A DNA stretch of 64,000 nucleotides from Citrus sinensis (Eukaryota > Streptophyta > Magnoliopsida > Sapindales > Rutaceae): positions 3,100,001-3,164,000 of the forward strand of contig NC_068563.1 of NCBI RefSeq assembly GCF_022201045.2, given 5' to 3'. The translations under genes and the position numbers were made by a program. Of this stretch, positions 11,691 through 24,286 are shown piece by piece (the stretch's first letter is position 1; each line of letters starts with the position of its first letter). The notes beneath the pieces are model-generated. The model worked only from the letters and a program-made list of their open reading frames with translations, was not told the DNA's origin and ran no database searches.

Positions 11691-12602
11691 ATGCAAAGAT
11701 CCTCAAAGCGACAGAGATTCTGCGCCGTTTCCGCCGCCCACAACCCGCAGCCGTCGCCTCCGCCGCGTCGTCTCACCCAAGAGCAAGAACTCGCCATCAT
11801 GGTCGCAGCGCTCGAAAACGTCGTCGTCGGAAACACAGACAACGATTTCTCCACCGATATTTTTCGATTTCAAGATTGGACGGCGTCTAACGCAGCAGCC
11901 ATCGCCTCCACGTCCACGAGTTATAATAACCACAACACTAATTTTGGAAATGCGATGCTACCTCCTGCCGACACGTGTCAAGTGTGCAACATTCAAGGAT
12001 GTTTGGGATGCAATTATTTCCCGCCAAATAATAACCATTACCCCCACCAACAACAACAGCCTCAGCAGCAGCAGCACCAACGGCAAAAGAAAGCAGCAGC
12101 TGGTAGCAGCGGCGCGGGAAAGAGGAGAGGGAAGAAGAATTACAGAGGGGTGAGGCAGAGGCCGTGGGGAAAATGGGCGGCTGAGATTCGTGACCCGAGG
12201 AGGGCGACCCGTGTCTGGCTGGGGACGTTCAACACGGCGGAGGAGGCAGCGAGGGCGTACGATAAGGCCGCCGTTGAGTTCCGTGGGCCCAGGGCCAAGC
12301 TTAATTTCCCATTTCCCGATAGCACGACGGTGGCAACAGCATACGAGCAGCAGCAGCAGGGGGAGTCATCGCATTCACAGCAGCCACAACAAGTGGTGTC
12401 GCAAGACAGCAATCAAAGTGTTGCGAGAACTAATAATAATAATGGGAATTCGGCGGCGGCAACAGAAGCAATGGGGGATCAGATTCAGAGTGACTTTTGG
12501 GAGATGATTGGAGAAGACGAGATTCAACAGTGGATGACGATGATGGATTTTGGCACCGATTCCTCTGACTCTGCTAATACTGCCACTGGTCTTACTTCAT
12601 GA
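11691..12602 (+). CDS. ERF109: AP2/ERF transcription factor, ERF109/RRTF1 type (group X)
   Basis: Single-exon 303-aa nuclear transcription factor. The AP2 domain spans about residues 151-208 ([19 protein letters not shown], then VWLGTF, then AARAYDKAA), with the Ala and Asp typical of the ERF branch that binds GCC boxes. Upstream is a CX2CX4CX2C cluster (Cys96, 99, 104, 107 in [12 protein letters not shown]), the putative zinc finger of group X. The C-terminal [14 protein letters not shown] closely resembles the tail of Arabidopsis ERF109. Poly-Gln stretches occur around residues 119-133 and 225-245. Known roles of this family are redox, wound and jasmonate responses. The start is the first ATG after the A-rich leader, and the conserved [17 protein letters not shown] block near residue 28 supports it. 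Confidence 0.93.
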   Translation: MQRSSKRQRFCAVSAAHNPQPSPPPRRLTQEQELAIMVAALENVVVGNTDNDFSTDIFRFQDWTASNAAAIASTSTSYNNHNTNFGNAMLPPADTCQVCNIQGCLGCNYFPPNNNHYPHQQQQPQQQQHQRQKKAAAGSSGAGKRRGKKNYRGVRQRPWGKWAAEIRDPRRATRVWLGTFNTAEEAARAYDKAAVEFRGPRAKLNFPFPDSTTVATAYEQQQQGESSHSQQPQQVVSQDSNQSVARTNNNNGNSAAATEAMGDQIQSDFWEMIGEDEIQQWMTMMDFGTDSSDSANTATGLTS

Positions 12603-13711
12603 TTAGTTAATTAAGTAATTAGAATGTTTGTTTGTTTCCTTGTTTTTTTTTTTAAAAAAAAAAATTAGTTAATTACAGTGTTTAATCAATTAATTCAGCC
12701 AATTATTTGATTGTATCTGTAAAGAAGAGATAAGATCATCAATTTGGAGATCGATTATGTGAACAATAAATATATCTCTTACTAACTCAGTTCAACATCG
12801 GTCCCAATTATTTTATTGATTTGATTTTCCAAAATTTTATCCGGAGGTGCTGCTGCTGAACTGAGGATTGGCTTGCTGATTAGTGACTACCGAGAACTGA
12901 CGGGGGGTAAAGAAGAAGGATTAAAAGTGGGACCCACTAAGTATCCACGCTGGCTAAATCCCACGTTCTTGAGAAAAGAGCACTCAGCACTGGATGTAAA
13001 GGATCAAGTGGAGAGCGACACGTTGCCCACTAACTGCTGGGGAGCTGGTAACTCCAGTGTAACATGTGCGTCTCAGTAAAATAGTAATAATGATTAAACT
13101 ATTTTTTTTTTATCATGTTTATCACGTGCTTTAATTTAAGACATGTGGGAACCGATACATATATAAAGTAGCGTAATGGCAAAAGCAAAACGCAGACTCA
13201 TGAAAACGTGAGAGAAGGGAGGGAGAGAGAGATAAAAGAAGCAAAAAGACTAAAAGTTTTTTTTTAAAAAAAAAAGTAATTTAGTGGATAATCTTGTTTA
13301 TTGCTGCATTCACTGGACCAAACCCGTACGGCCTTCGCATTATTAAATTATGCTAAGCTTAGCTTAGCTTGGCTGGTTTAATAATTGATGCAATTACCAC
13401 ATGGTTTAATTATCTGTTAATATGAAACGAACCAAAAGGCATCACCAATCTTGTCGCGTCAAGTCAGCGTTTTGATTCTTTTTTCCGTCCATCGTATATT
13501 TGCTTAGAGCATCAATTAAAGGTTCAGTAACGTCATACAATATTATTATTATTTTAATATCAAACATATGATCATCTCAATCGCATTCCAAATTCACATG
13601 CAACTTATTGAAATCCCACAAGCCGCCCACCACATTCTTTCGGAAATCTAATAACATTACTCTTATGATAAATTAATTTTTTATTTTAATATTTTATAAT
13701 ATAATTTTTTA
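12603..13711. other. ERF109 3' flank and intergenic DNA
   Basis: Holds the presumed 3' UTR, then DNA with no recognised gene. Minor features are a short AGCTTA repeat near 13353-13370, a GA-rich tract near 13212-13235, and a CACGTG core near 13123. A 68-codon open frame at 12873-13079 has no recognisable motif. Confidence 0.35.
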
Positions 13712-14245
13712 AGGTAAAAACTCGTTTAGTCCTTCTATTTTAAGATTAGTATCTATTTAGTCCCTATATTTTTAAAAATATCTCGAAACATCCATAACGT
13801 TAAAGTATTGATACCCCTACCATTACTTTTTATTTTTTTTTGGCTTACTTTTACAATATTATCTTTTTATAATTTTTTATTTGGATATTAATAAAAAGAA
13901 AATAATTATATTATCAATTTAATCCTAAAAAATAAAAATAAAAAACTATATTAATTTTTAATTATAAAAAATTGTATGCAAACTACCAAGTGTGCAAATG
14001 GTGCTTGTAAAAAAAATAATATAATTTTTTTAAGGATTAAATTAGTAATTTAATTATTTTATTTTTATTAATGTCTAAAAAAATTATTATAAAAGGGTAA
14101 TATTGTAAACGTAAGCCAAAGAAAATAAAAAGTAATGGTATGGGTATCAATACTTTAACGGCAGGGATATTTTAAGGTATTTTAAAAAATAAAGGCACTA
14201 AATAGATACTAATCTTAAAAACATGAACTAAATGAGCTTTTATCT
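13712..14245. mobile_element. Long-arm foldback MITE, MULE type
   Basis: Almost the whole element is an inverted repeat. The left end AGGTAAAAACTCGTTTAGT pairs with AGATAAAAGCTCATTTAGT from the right end. Pairing continues through AAGATTAGTATCTATTTAGT, TTAAAGTATTGATACCC and GGCTTAC(T/G)TTTACAATATTA, giving arms of about 200-250 bp around a short centre. The exact 10-bp duplication TAATTTTTTA lies at 13702-13711 and 14246-14255. Arm length and duplication size fit Mutator-like MITEs. No coding capacity. Transcripts would form a long hairpin. Confidence 0.82.
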
Positions 14246-14542
14246 TAATTTTTTATACTAAAATAATATCTTTTGCAATAAATAATATAACTCCTCCCAC
14301 GTCACTACTTCGTTCGTCATCAATATGTCATTTGCCAATTATTGGCGTTCGTTGAAGTTAAAATCCATTAATGCCAGAATCCTTGTTTCTTGATTAATGC
14401 AGCTCTACATCATTTCCAACGACTAATTTTTTTTTTTTTAACCTTGGAAACGGGCCGGGGATTGAATTTTTAACTATGATTAAATAGTGGTAACGAGTGT
14501 GTGCAGTAATGTTCTAATAAGAAATTTCATATTTTCTAATAA

Positions 14543-14757
14543 AGTAATGGCTCTATTGGTAATAGAGTCCCTTTAAGTGATTTAATTGAGTTTGTTCTCC
14601 AGTTCGAATCACAGGGAAGTCGTCTTTGTTAGAAGAATATGTGCCTCCCGATTCGAGTGAGGACTTCTAATCTGAGTTGTGGTACGTGTTTAAAAGTACC
14701 TCCCACAGTTGGAACACTCCATAAAATACCTCGTGGTTATGAATTTTTTTTTCATAT
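14543..14757 (+). mobile_element. Probable tRNA-derived SINE
   Basis: A box-A-like stretch (TGGCTCTATTGGTAATAGAG) is followed about 45 bp later by a box-B-like AGTTCGAATCA, then an unrelated body ending in a T-run near 14749-14757, as in plant Au-type SINEs. I could not see a convincing target duplication, so the assignment rests on the polymerase III promoter layout alone. Confidence 0.45.
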
Positions 14758-16136
14758 TTTATCAAAATTAGGAGTTTTTTAAAAGAGAAAAAAAAACACA
14801 CGTACTATAATAAGAGAAAGTACATTATTTATATAGAAAATTTAAATTTATCCCTTAGTCCTTACTTTAATAAAACAAGAAATTGACTGTGATGGTGGAT
14901 ATACCACCATTTTTAGAGCAGTTTAAAGCTGTCCAATGAACGGTGGTGGTCACTTTTGTTGCTGGCCTGAACTTAGGAAAGGGGTTATTGGTAATCATTG
15001 CACACACAGATTAAACGGCAGTGATTCCAACACGCTACTGACTCCAATAACTACAACGACCAAAACCACCAACGAAAGAGTGGCGTAGCTTGGCCGACTG
15101 TGTCCACCATGGGAAATTCTAGTTACTTATTTTAAAAAATTACTTGATTACATTAAATTTAACTACACATATCATACAGATATTCATTAATTATATTATT
15201 TTTAATGTATTTTAAAAAATATTTTTATCAGTGATAATAAGGTAGCTATTAGTGATAATAAAGTGGCTGAAAAGATATGAACAATTTTTTTTTAAATTTT
15301 TTTATCTAATACTGTTCTCATTATTATTTATTTGTTTATTTTCAATGAAGTGCAATGTCGGCATGCTAAAAAACCCACAAAGCCCTTTTAAGTAGTTTAG
15401 CCTGTTTAGGGATGTAAGAATCACTTATCGATCTCATAATCACACAATAGTTAGTTCAATATTTGGTAATTAATTTACAATTAAAAGGAACAATGATACA
15501 AATTAAAAGATATTAAAATTAAAGATGGACTTAATTTGACTTCATTAGACAAAGTGTTTTGTTCCAACCATTAAAAGAATTGACAAACTTCAAAATACGG
15601 GTCAGCCTGAAGCAGAATGAATGCCGTTGCCACATCAAGTCAAGCTCAACAACATTTCCACCCAGGCCCCAGGGCAGGAAACTACCATGTTCCTTTTAAC
15701 TCCTTTAAGATTTCACAATTCCTACTTTTTATCGTCCGCATGAAGGTATCAGCAGATGGCTATCAAAATCAGCATCATGTCACAACTTGAGAGTCTATAT
15801 GGATGACGCAGCAAGTGATATAGAGAAATCAAATTCATTAAATTCAACAATTGATCACAACCAAACCAGCTTCTAATGCTAAAAGTGTAAAAAGCCTATT
15901 TACTGTTTGCAAGTATGGAAGAAGTTGATGACACTTGCAGTATGTACAAGCAGAAGAAAGCGAAAGTCAACACCAACACTGGAAAATCTGGTTTTTTTTT
16001 TTTTTTTTTTCCCTCAGAAAAAAAAGGATAACAAACTTGATTACAGGTTAGAAAAAGGTTTAGATGTAACGGCAGAAGCATTCCTACTAGACACCAACAT
16101 GGATGCCAAGATAGAAACAAAGATGGTTTGATGAAG
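14758..16136. other. Intergenic DNA and 3' flank of the VID27-like gene
   Basis: No gene recognised. Includes a T-run at about 15992-16010 close to the VID27 3' end. Open frames at 15896-16131 are low-complexity and lie in the expected 3' UTR of the minus-strand gene. Confidence 0.35.
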
Positions 16137-19100
16137 TCATCGCCTGCCAGAGAGACTGATAGAGCTGACTTTCATGGGTGTCGCCACCACCAGCGGAGCT
16201 TCAGGGGAGTCAGTCACAGCAAACTTGTCATGCATGAAACGACTTTCTACAATAGATTCATCCTTCAACACGATCTTATAACAGTAGCAGCTCTTGAGAC
16301 CTTGCTGATTCCGGTAGCATTCATGAGCACTGTTCTTCACCTGCTGGAAGTCCCATATCACACTGAACTTGCCAACCGTTGCAACTAAGTGGCGCTCTTG
16401 TTTACCATTCTCCGTTACCTGAAAGACCATATTAAACATATTAAAAATATGCATCACGCATCACAGTAACTAATATATCATATGAAGAAAAGAGATTAAG
16501 CATACATAATTAATGAACAACTACTCCAACCTTCAACAACAAAACCATGAAAGTAATAACCCCATTTAAGTGATCCCTCATATTATGCATATCTATCTCC
16601 CCATGGATCATAACCATGTAACTGTCAGGCCCTAGGCTGTTTCAGCTCTCAAGCCTTTAAAGGAACTCAATGTCTAAGCCAATCTGTTTTGTGTGGATTA
16701 GGCTTATATGATATCAACTTGGGTGCTTACCCACCATTAAGTAAGTTTCACTCTGACTCCAACTCAGTAATTTGGTCCATCATCATGGCCTCAACTACTT
16801 CTTTTCACTTAGTGGGAAACACTTTTGCATTTTAGAAGAGGTAGTTCCCAACCTCCATTCCTACTGCCTCCTTCAATGAGAACTGCCCTTCCCCTTTCTA
16901 ACATACCTGATTGGTCTGCCTCAGGAAATGTAGAAAGCGGACTGCTGTTTGGCTGACCCCTTTCTTCCCATTTGGGAAATCTGCAACTGTTCTTCTATAC
17001 TAATTTATGCCCCCTAAATTTAGGTTGGGACAAAATTTTATAATAACCTGAACTCTCCGTGACGATAATTCTGTCCAATAACTAGAAAGTTCACCATTGG
17101 CAGCCCATGCGACCACTACAGAATGGCCAATCAGCTGGAATGCAGGGCTGCGCAGATGATAAAAGAGGGAGAGGACCATTCCTAAGCAATAGACATGCAA
17201 GAATCAAATGGATCTATCTACTGCCACAAATGTTAAAATGCTGGCAGGGCATGCATCTCAAACTTTGAGAAAGCTAATCACACACTATATATGTATTTGT
17301 TTTTTCTGTTTTTGTAGGATTTTTGAAATCATAACTTGTATGGTAAATTATTAAAACCATATATGTTGCATCATTCAAATTTTCTCACAGAAAGAGGGTA
17401 GCAGAAACATGATTTCAATCTGATAAGATTAGATATTCACGCTACAATAAATGAGTAGGTCCACAAATCAACTACATTATCCAATTTGACAATCATCAAT
17501 GTGCTACCGCTATTTGATTCTTCCAGGGTGAAGAAAAACTAGACAATAGTAAAAGTGACAATCTGAAGGCTCTCTTTCAAGGCTCATTAATTAAGTTGTC
17601 ATATTTAACTCAAGCTAAAATTTAACAAGCATGCCAAATATACGGTAGCATTCAATAAGACATAACTACAAATAGAAGATGGGAAGCTTACCCATGAGAA
17701 ATGGCCACCATGAATCTTATTATCCGTCCCAGCCAAGTGTGAATCCAGAGGAGTCAACTTCAACAATCTTGGAGCTGGGATCTTGTTTCCCATGCGCCCA
17801 CCAAAACCCGTCTTTGTCTTCCCATCTTTATCAGTGAACAGGGTACAAATGAGTATCAAATATGTATCTGTAGTACCCAATATCCATTTCCCATCATATG
17901 TAACATCCACATGGGTAATGGGTGAACCAAGCCCCGGAAAAGCCGTTTTAGCCTGCCTCATTGATGTCTTTGAATATAACCTTATCTTCCCATCAAGCGA
18001 CCCAACAACAATTGATCCATCCCCAGTAGATGCAAAGCACTGAAAATTTGTTCCCCTAGAAAACTGGTGCCCCTGAGTCCAATGCAACACAGGTGAGTCA
18101 CCCTTCACCATATTCTGCACAATCCCACTCCTATCTCTCATATCCCATTGACATAATCTATTATCATCCAACCCAAGAAATGTAGACTCAGATGGATCCA
18201 GCTGCGAACTTTTAGTATCATTTGTGATATCTCTCATCGTAATATCAGTCCCGTCCTTCTCAAACTTCCATTCAGTCACAATCTTCCCTGTCTCTATATC
18301 AAGCTGTTGGACTCCTGGTGCCTGAGGCTTTCCGTCTTTCAATGGGCTCATTAGCATCATATTTGTCTCCCCCCTCATTAAAAGAGCCTTCTTGGGAGTC
18401 GAATTCGAACCGATTTTCGAACTTCCACCATCAAACCTCACAGAAACACCTTTATTATGAATCCCACGATTATAGTTTCTATAAACCTGTAATCCCAAAT
18501 CGCTAACCAAGAAACTATTATCCAGCGCACCTAATGTCAAGCTCTGCACGCCGCCATTCGCTAACTCCTCAAACTCCTCCAACAAATCTCGATTTCCCCT
18601 AACAGGTGTCACACTTTCAGGGGTTTTATCCAAACCATCATCTGCATCCTCCCACATAGAATCATCGGCCACCTCGGGCTTAACCCATCCGATAAACTCC
18701 TTCCCATAAACTTTCATTTTATTCTCTTCAGTAGCTTTTAGCCCATACACATTCTCAAATAAGCGATCTTGAAACTCAGTCACAAACTTTCTATACTCAG
18801 AATCACTAAAAAATTTCAACGCCCAAACACCCTTATCAACGAAATCAATTCTCCTCTGATCTCCAAACATTTTTAACTGCATTTCGGTGGAAACCTTAGC
18901 CCTAACTTTAGACCCAACTTTCAAAACCCAAAACCCATCACCAAGAACCCCTTCACTCTCTTCCTCATCATCATCAGAGTCATTTCCACCGTTGATTTTA
19001 TTTGTTCTTACAAAACTATAAGATGTTAACTTATCAGAAATAACCCACTTAGCTTTTGGTGTGTTGCCCCCGATGTGGAGGTAGAGCTTAACTGGGTTTT

Positions 19101-19311
19101 TAACATTAGGGCTTTGGGGAGTTGCGTATTTGAGTTTAAGCGATTTGAGCTTGGCGTCTACTTCGTCCAGAGAATTTAGGGTTTTGGTACCTGATTGTGA
19201 TGAAGAAGAACTTGTTTCCTGAGCGTCGTCGTATTGGGAAGATTCTCCTGATTCTGATTCTTCATAATCGGAGTCTGAGATGTAATCTTCGCGGCTTTGA
19301 GACGTGCCCAT
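16137..19311 (-). CDS. VID27-like protein (CYPRO4 family, WD40-type C-terminus)
   Basis: Two exons on the minus strand, 17692-19311 and 16137-16418, joined in phase 0, 633 aa. The N-terminus is acidic and serine-rich ([19 protein letters not shown]) and its MGTS start may be N-myristoylated, an inference from Gly2. A PH-like region follows ([20 protein letters not shown]) and then the Vid27 beta-propeller core ([66 protein letters not shown]). The last exon supplies [12 protein letters not shown]. Yeast Vid27 is linked to vacuolar import and degradation; the plant role is poorly known. The 1.27-kb intron contains no recognised feature. The start is the only ATG giving the full conserved N-terminus. 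Confidence 0.92.
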
Positions 19312-20256
19312 TATTCAAGCTTAACAAGGAATTTCAGAAATTCTATTCGGGTAATCGAATGATTGAGAGAGAATCGAGTTTTGATTTCCTCCAAAGTGCC
19401 AAACGCCGATTGGGAGGGCAGTTGTGGAATTTACAGGTATTTATAGACGATTTTGTTGTCACCGGCTATCACAGTTTACAACTTTATCCACTTTTATTTT
19501 GCAAAAATGACACTGGACCCCAAAATTTTCCCTTGATAGATATTTAGGCTACATTTGTTTAGAAATTGACAGCTATGCCTTCACCATTTAAAAAATAGAT
19601 ATTCAGACCCATCTTGTTAGTGAGGGGTTTATTTATTTGTATGGAAATAATTGCATGCACTTAATTAATCTTGAAAATATTTGAATATATTAATATTAGT
19701 AAGAATTATAACATAGTAATGTTTTTCTCAATTTAAATAGATAAAATTTACTAATAGGAAAAAAACTTAAATGTTTATTTCTAAAATGACGAGTTTTAAA
19801 TTTTGAATGTGAATTAGGATAAATTTATAAAAAAATTGAGTGTTCTTGTTCTTTATTTTTCGAGAAGAAAATACAATTTTTTTTCCCCTTAATCAACGGC
19901 AAGTACTGAGTTTTTTTTTTTATTTTTAAAAATAACTTCTATTAGTTATGTAGGGTGCATTAGAGCAGGACAAAAGGGAAGAGGCCTAATAAGAAATTAC
20001 AAAGATGTAGAGGCATAAATGCAAAATACCAATTTGTTTACTCTGACATTGGCCACCCGCAATTCCCAGTTAACGGCGTAGCGTTGATCTAACGTCCGCA
20101 TTTACTTCCTACTGAAGGAAATAAACGCAATCATACAGCCGAATACTCCGTATGCATTCCGTGTTTGGGTCCGGGTTTTAAAAGGTTCCACATCAGAATG
20201 AGGACATGATTAACTACCATATTGTATTTCTTTTATTTTGTTAATAAAATATAGCC
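19312..20256. other. 5' flank of VID27-like gene and AT-rich intergenic DNA
   Basis: Presumed minus-strand 5' UTR and promoter directly above 19311. Further right the DNA is AT-rich without recognised genes up to the LINE/MITE complex. Confidence 0.35.
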
Positions 20257-20257
20257 C

Positions 20258-21255
20258 AATGCTAAGTTACGTTTTTTTTTTTTTTGATGAGAAAGTAAAC
20301 CTTTCCATATATTAACTCGAATGCATATACAACACTTCGGCTGGAAATTCATCCAACCAAACAAACTCAACCATTTTTTGGAGAGCCAACTTAGCAAGGG
20401 AATGAGCTATACCATTACAAGATCTATGTGTGTGTTGAGCCTTAAAATTCTGAAAACTTTTCTTAATTTCCAGAATTTCAGAGATCACCCAAGAGATTTC
20501 CGCCATACTGCTGACTCTGTTATTTATCATCTCAACTACTTCCTGACAGTCCGATTCAAGCAACACAGAGGTTCCACCCCCCCCCCCCCCCCCCCGCTCT
20601 CAATGCAACCAGCAATCCCCATTTCACAGCTGCAGCTTCAGCCATTGCCACGTTGCCAAAGTAACGAGAAGTGTTTATGGCAGCAGTTATGCAATTTCGA
20701 TTCCCGTCCGTTATTACCACCCCCAGCCCAGCTACCTGCTTCTCAACATTCACTGCAGCATCTACATTTACCTTTAGCCACCCATTTGGAATAGAGTGCC
20801 CCTGGATATCCTTACCCTCCCTTTTCTGATTTGGCCTTGATCCATCATACTGGCTGACATTTTTAAAGGACTCCACTACTGATTCAGCTCTTGCTACTAA
20901 CATGGCTGGGGCCTCTTGTTTCCCTTCAAAAATCCACTTATTCCTAGCATTCCATATCACCCAAAGTAGGGCTGCTACTGATTCCTTCTCCACATTGTTC
21001 TGCTGCTTTGTCATATCTTCTATCAATCTAATTATATCATGGAATTGACAGTTTGGAATGCTCCCTTCAGCTTTGAAAAGATTCCACACTTTCTTTGCCA
21101 ACTTGCAACCTGACAGAGCATGAGCTATTGTTTCCACCGAATTGCAGCAAATTTGACACAATGCTAAGTTACGTTAAACGTAACTTAACACACATTCAGC
21201 AACAGTGGTGGATCCCATCAATAGATACTGTTATTGTATGTGGGTGTATCCTAAA
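20258..21255. mobile_element. Palindromic foldback MITE, split by a LINE
   Basis: Sequence right of the LINE (GCTAAGTTACGTTAAACGTA, then CAGCAACAG, then GTTATTGTATGTGGGTGTA) is a diverged relative of the foldback element at 46149-46257. Its first ~15 bp are also found left of the LINE as the target duplication, so the LINE landed almost at the MITE tip. The right arm is degraded or truncated. The outer limits are uncertain. Confidence 0.5.
20273..21158 (-). mobile_element. 5'-truncated L1-type LINE, 3' end with zf-RVT and RNase H-like domain
   Basis: Minus-strand translation gives a zinc-binding reverse-transcriptase tail (CQICCNSVETIAHALSGCKL, then ALLWVIWNARNKWIFEG) and an RNase H-like domain (WLKVNVDAAVNVEK, MAEAAAVKWGLLVALRAG, LLESDCQEVVEMINNR, CNGIAHSLAKLAL). 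The poly(A) tail is the T-run at 20272-20285. The duplication CAATGCTAAGTTACGT flanks it (20257-20272 and 21159-21174). Reverse transcriptase and endonuclease are absent, as expected from 5' truncation. The RNase H frame is broken at a 19-base C-run (20577-20595). Confidence 0.9.
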
Positions 21256-21854
21256 ATATAACTCTTAATTTTTTATTTTTTAAACATTAAAATTTAGATC
21301 ATAAAATCTAACATTAAAAAAATCCTCGTATTTCAAAGAGAATTTCAAGAACCAAGCACTTAAGATAATTAAATTTAACAAGGCTACATTCACCTTTCTC
21401 TCTCTTTTTTTTACGGACAGATAACACATGCATTTTATATCATTTTGCGGAGGATATTAATACACGGCCGGAAGGAAGCTCATAGATTTTCTGTAGCAAA
21501 GCAATAATTTGGCTATGAATGTTCTTTGGAACAAGTTATAACATGCTAGAAGTAGCGGGTAATGGTTAACAACTGACAACTAAATTGTAATATAACATTA
21601 ATGTACCAATTTTAAGTGTACATTCAGCCGACAAAATTGTTTATCAGAGTTACATATACGATATTTCCAACATTACGTTCTGTTTAACTAACTTTCGTTT
21701 CTTCCCTTGATAAGCTTACAGGCATGAGAACAAGAATGCTACTTGAAATCCCAGAATACCAATCCAAAACCATCAAACAACAAACAACGGTCAAAGAATG
21801 GAAATGATACAGAAAGACATGACAACGAAAAAAAAGAAGGATAAACCTTCCTTC
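21256..21854. other. Intergenic DNA and 3' flank of CGI121
   Basis: AT-rich, no gene recognised. The right portion is the probable 3' UTR of the minus-strand KEOPS gene. Confidence 0.35.
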
Positions 21855-23342
21855 TCACAAGGTGTCGCGTGCAGCAATCCGACATGTAATAGCATCCGCA
21901 AGCGAGGATATGCCTAGTTCCAGGCTGGAAATTTTGTAGTGCTGAAACAAAATAAAGCATGGATCAGCAATAGCTGAAAGCAGCATCAGGGCAAAGGATA
22001 ATACACACAATCAAACAGTACGGAATATCCTACAAACTAACTGACCTTTTGTATCTGGGCTTGATTCGCTCTCGATTCCAGCTCATCCAGATCAATTTCC
22101 TTACCATTGATGAGTTTCCCCACAGCTTCCATCTGACAGGATTTACAAAACAATATTACAAACTGCAAAGCTTATGTCTTAAGATATATTAATTTGCTGC
22201 TGTACCCAAGGTGCAGCCTCACCTCATCAGGAGAAGCATTGAAACGAGCTGCAAGGACATAATTTGAGCTGTCCGCAATGCCACATCTTTTCAAGGATTC
22301 TGTAATCTATAGAAGATTGAAGCCTAAAGTTACTTACAAACAGTGAAAAACTTGATGAATGAAAGGAATATTGAGGCAACGGTGAAAGAAGATTACATGT
22401 TTTGATCCTGAGTAATTGTAAACAAGCTCAGAATGCGGAGTGCGTGTTGTTAAGGATTCCCGCGACTTGGCTATAAGTGTCTTATGTGCAGCGGCAAGAA
22501 CAGGGAAAACATCTGGGATCTGTCTCAGTTGATAGAAGTAAAATAAACCCCAAAAAAGTGTACATAGAGAAAGTCGAATGGAGAACGAAAAATCAAGTAT
22601 AAATAAAATGTTGATTTCAATGAGATTTCATACAAGTGATGCATTGAGAAAAGCAGCTTCTGGTTCAAGTGTACCAGCTTGCATTGAATCTAAGAGTTCC
22701 CTGCATGATCATTATTAAATCATGAATTCCGGACCTCAAATAAATTCAACTTGAACCATTTTTTTAAACTATTATTAATTCTTTATGTAGCATCCAAAAT
22801 TCTGAGCCGTTAGATATCTCCTTCAGGCAAACGAAAGTTCCTTTCTCATTTCATTGCTCGAAAAAGGAGCTGCTGAGGTATAAATCATGGTAATGAATTA
22901 AACTATAATCTCTGAATGATTACAGAGGACCACTACAATGCTTACACCAAATATGAAAGGAAAATAAAAAATAAAAAATAAAAAATAAACCAACTATTTA
23001 AAAAATAATAATAATTAAAGCTTAATTACAAATTTATCTACCATAAAAAGAGCATATTTATACACATTGTTCAAAGCTAAAAGCTTAAACATGAAAACCC
23101 ATGACAAAAAACACGTTATAATCTTATGTATCTGTAAAAATAAATACGAAAGAGTTAATTAACTTAATGGGTACTTTTTATTTCCTAAGAAAAATATCAA
23201 AAATGACTCTTTCTTTTGTTTTTTTTTTCATTCACCCAAATTTGAAGTCACATAGAAATGAAAGAGTGTACTTAGAGTTGGTGACTTCGGTGAAGAGGGA
23301 AAGAGAGAGAGTATTTCCATTGCTCATCTCGAACACTTTCAT
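21855..23342 (-). CDS. CGI121: KEOPS/EKC complex subunit CGI121 (TPRKB homolog)
   Basis: Six exons on the minus strand: 23272-23342, 22634-22700, 22397-22519, 22223-22306, 22046-22132, 21855-21941. All junctions are GT-AG and they sum to 172 codons plus stop. The protein reads MKVFEMSNGNTLSLSLFTEV, then ELLDSMQAGTLEPEAAFLNA, VFPVLAAAHKTLIAKSRES, ELVYNYSGSKHITESLKRCG, SNYVLAARFNASPDEMEAV, and ends SLADAITCRIAARDTL. This is the full CGI-121 family fold at the usual length. KEOPS installs the t6A37 modification on tRNAs decoding ANN codons; CGI121 binds the Bud32/PRPK kinase and helps recruit tRNA. In Arabidopsis the homolog, as I recall At4g34412, lies next to ERF109 (At4g34410), and both are in this window. 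Exon-level certainty is high. Confidence 0.93.
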
Positions 23343-24286
23343 GGCTGCTGCTTTTGAATGATTCTTTGCCTCTACTATGCAAATAAGATAAAACCTTGAT
23401 TGAGTTTCAAAGGGAGCTAGGGTTTTAAGCTGGTAAACTTATCAGGGAAACAAAAATAAAACTCAACATTTTTGAACCCGGTCCGACCGGATTACCTGGG
23501 TTTAGTAAATAATAACATTCACTTTTTTATTAAAATTTTTTTAGAAATCCAGTCCTAAACTTATCACATGTGTACTTATTGATTACTATTCATATCATTA
23601 GATGGTTTTAAATATTTAAACTTATCTAATTTTTACATAAATACGCATATAACATGATGTTATTGATTTGTTGTACAACTAACGTGGCATTAAAACATAA
23701 AAGATTTTTCGCTAATAAATATATAATTATAAGTAGTATTTTATTTTTGGTAATTAAACTCTTCAATTTCAATTGAAATTCAAAGAACTTTCGAAAATCC
23801 TCATTGGAGTTGAAAGATAAATGAGAAAACAAATTGATGTTTTAAATTTTAAGAATAAATTAAATATTATCATTCTATACGAGAGTAATATGAAATTTAC
23901 TCAAAAAAAAAAATGTTGTGTCGATTACCACAACTATTTTTGTAAAACAACTTCATAACAAATTACAGCTTCAATTGCAAACATATGAACTTAAGAAATG
24001 ATTCCAAACATAGTGTTGATAACTGTAGACAATGAAAAAATAATTAAAACAGATATGTGACTTGTGACTTGGTCAAGCTTTTGTAACCCTTGCATGGGTT
24101 CTCAAGTGCATATTGATTAAGTCTACCTTCAAGATCTCCCTTTTACGTGTCAATTCCCTACATTCCCTTCTCTCTCAATTTCTTACCCAAAATAAAATAA
24201 TAATAATAATAATCAAACACAAAAGTTTTGCCATTTTGCTTTCCCTTCTTCTAGGGGGATTTCATTTTCCTCCCATTAATTAAACA
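23343..24286 (+). other. Divergent intergenic region between CGI121 and the malectin/LRR gene
   Basis: CGI121 reads left and the malectin-like gene reads right, so both promoters lie here. The DNA is AT-rich. A C/T-rich tract near 24160-24275 precedes the rightward gene. No other gene is recognised. Confidence 0.4.

Noticed and set aside
20321-20794. 157-codon plus-strand open frame with a Pro-run
   Set aside because: Antisense to the LINE RNase H region; the Pro-run is the 19-base C tract.
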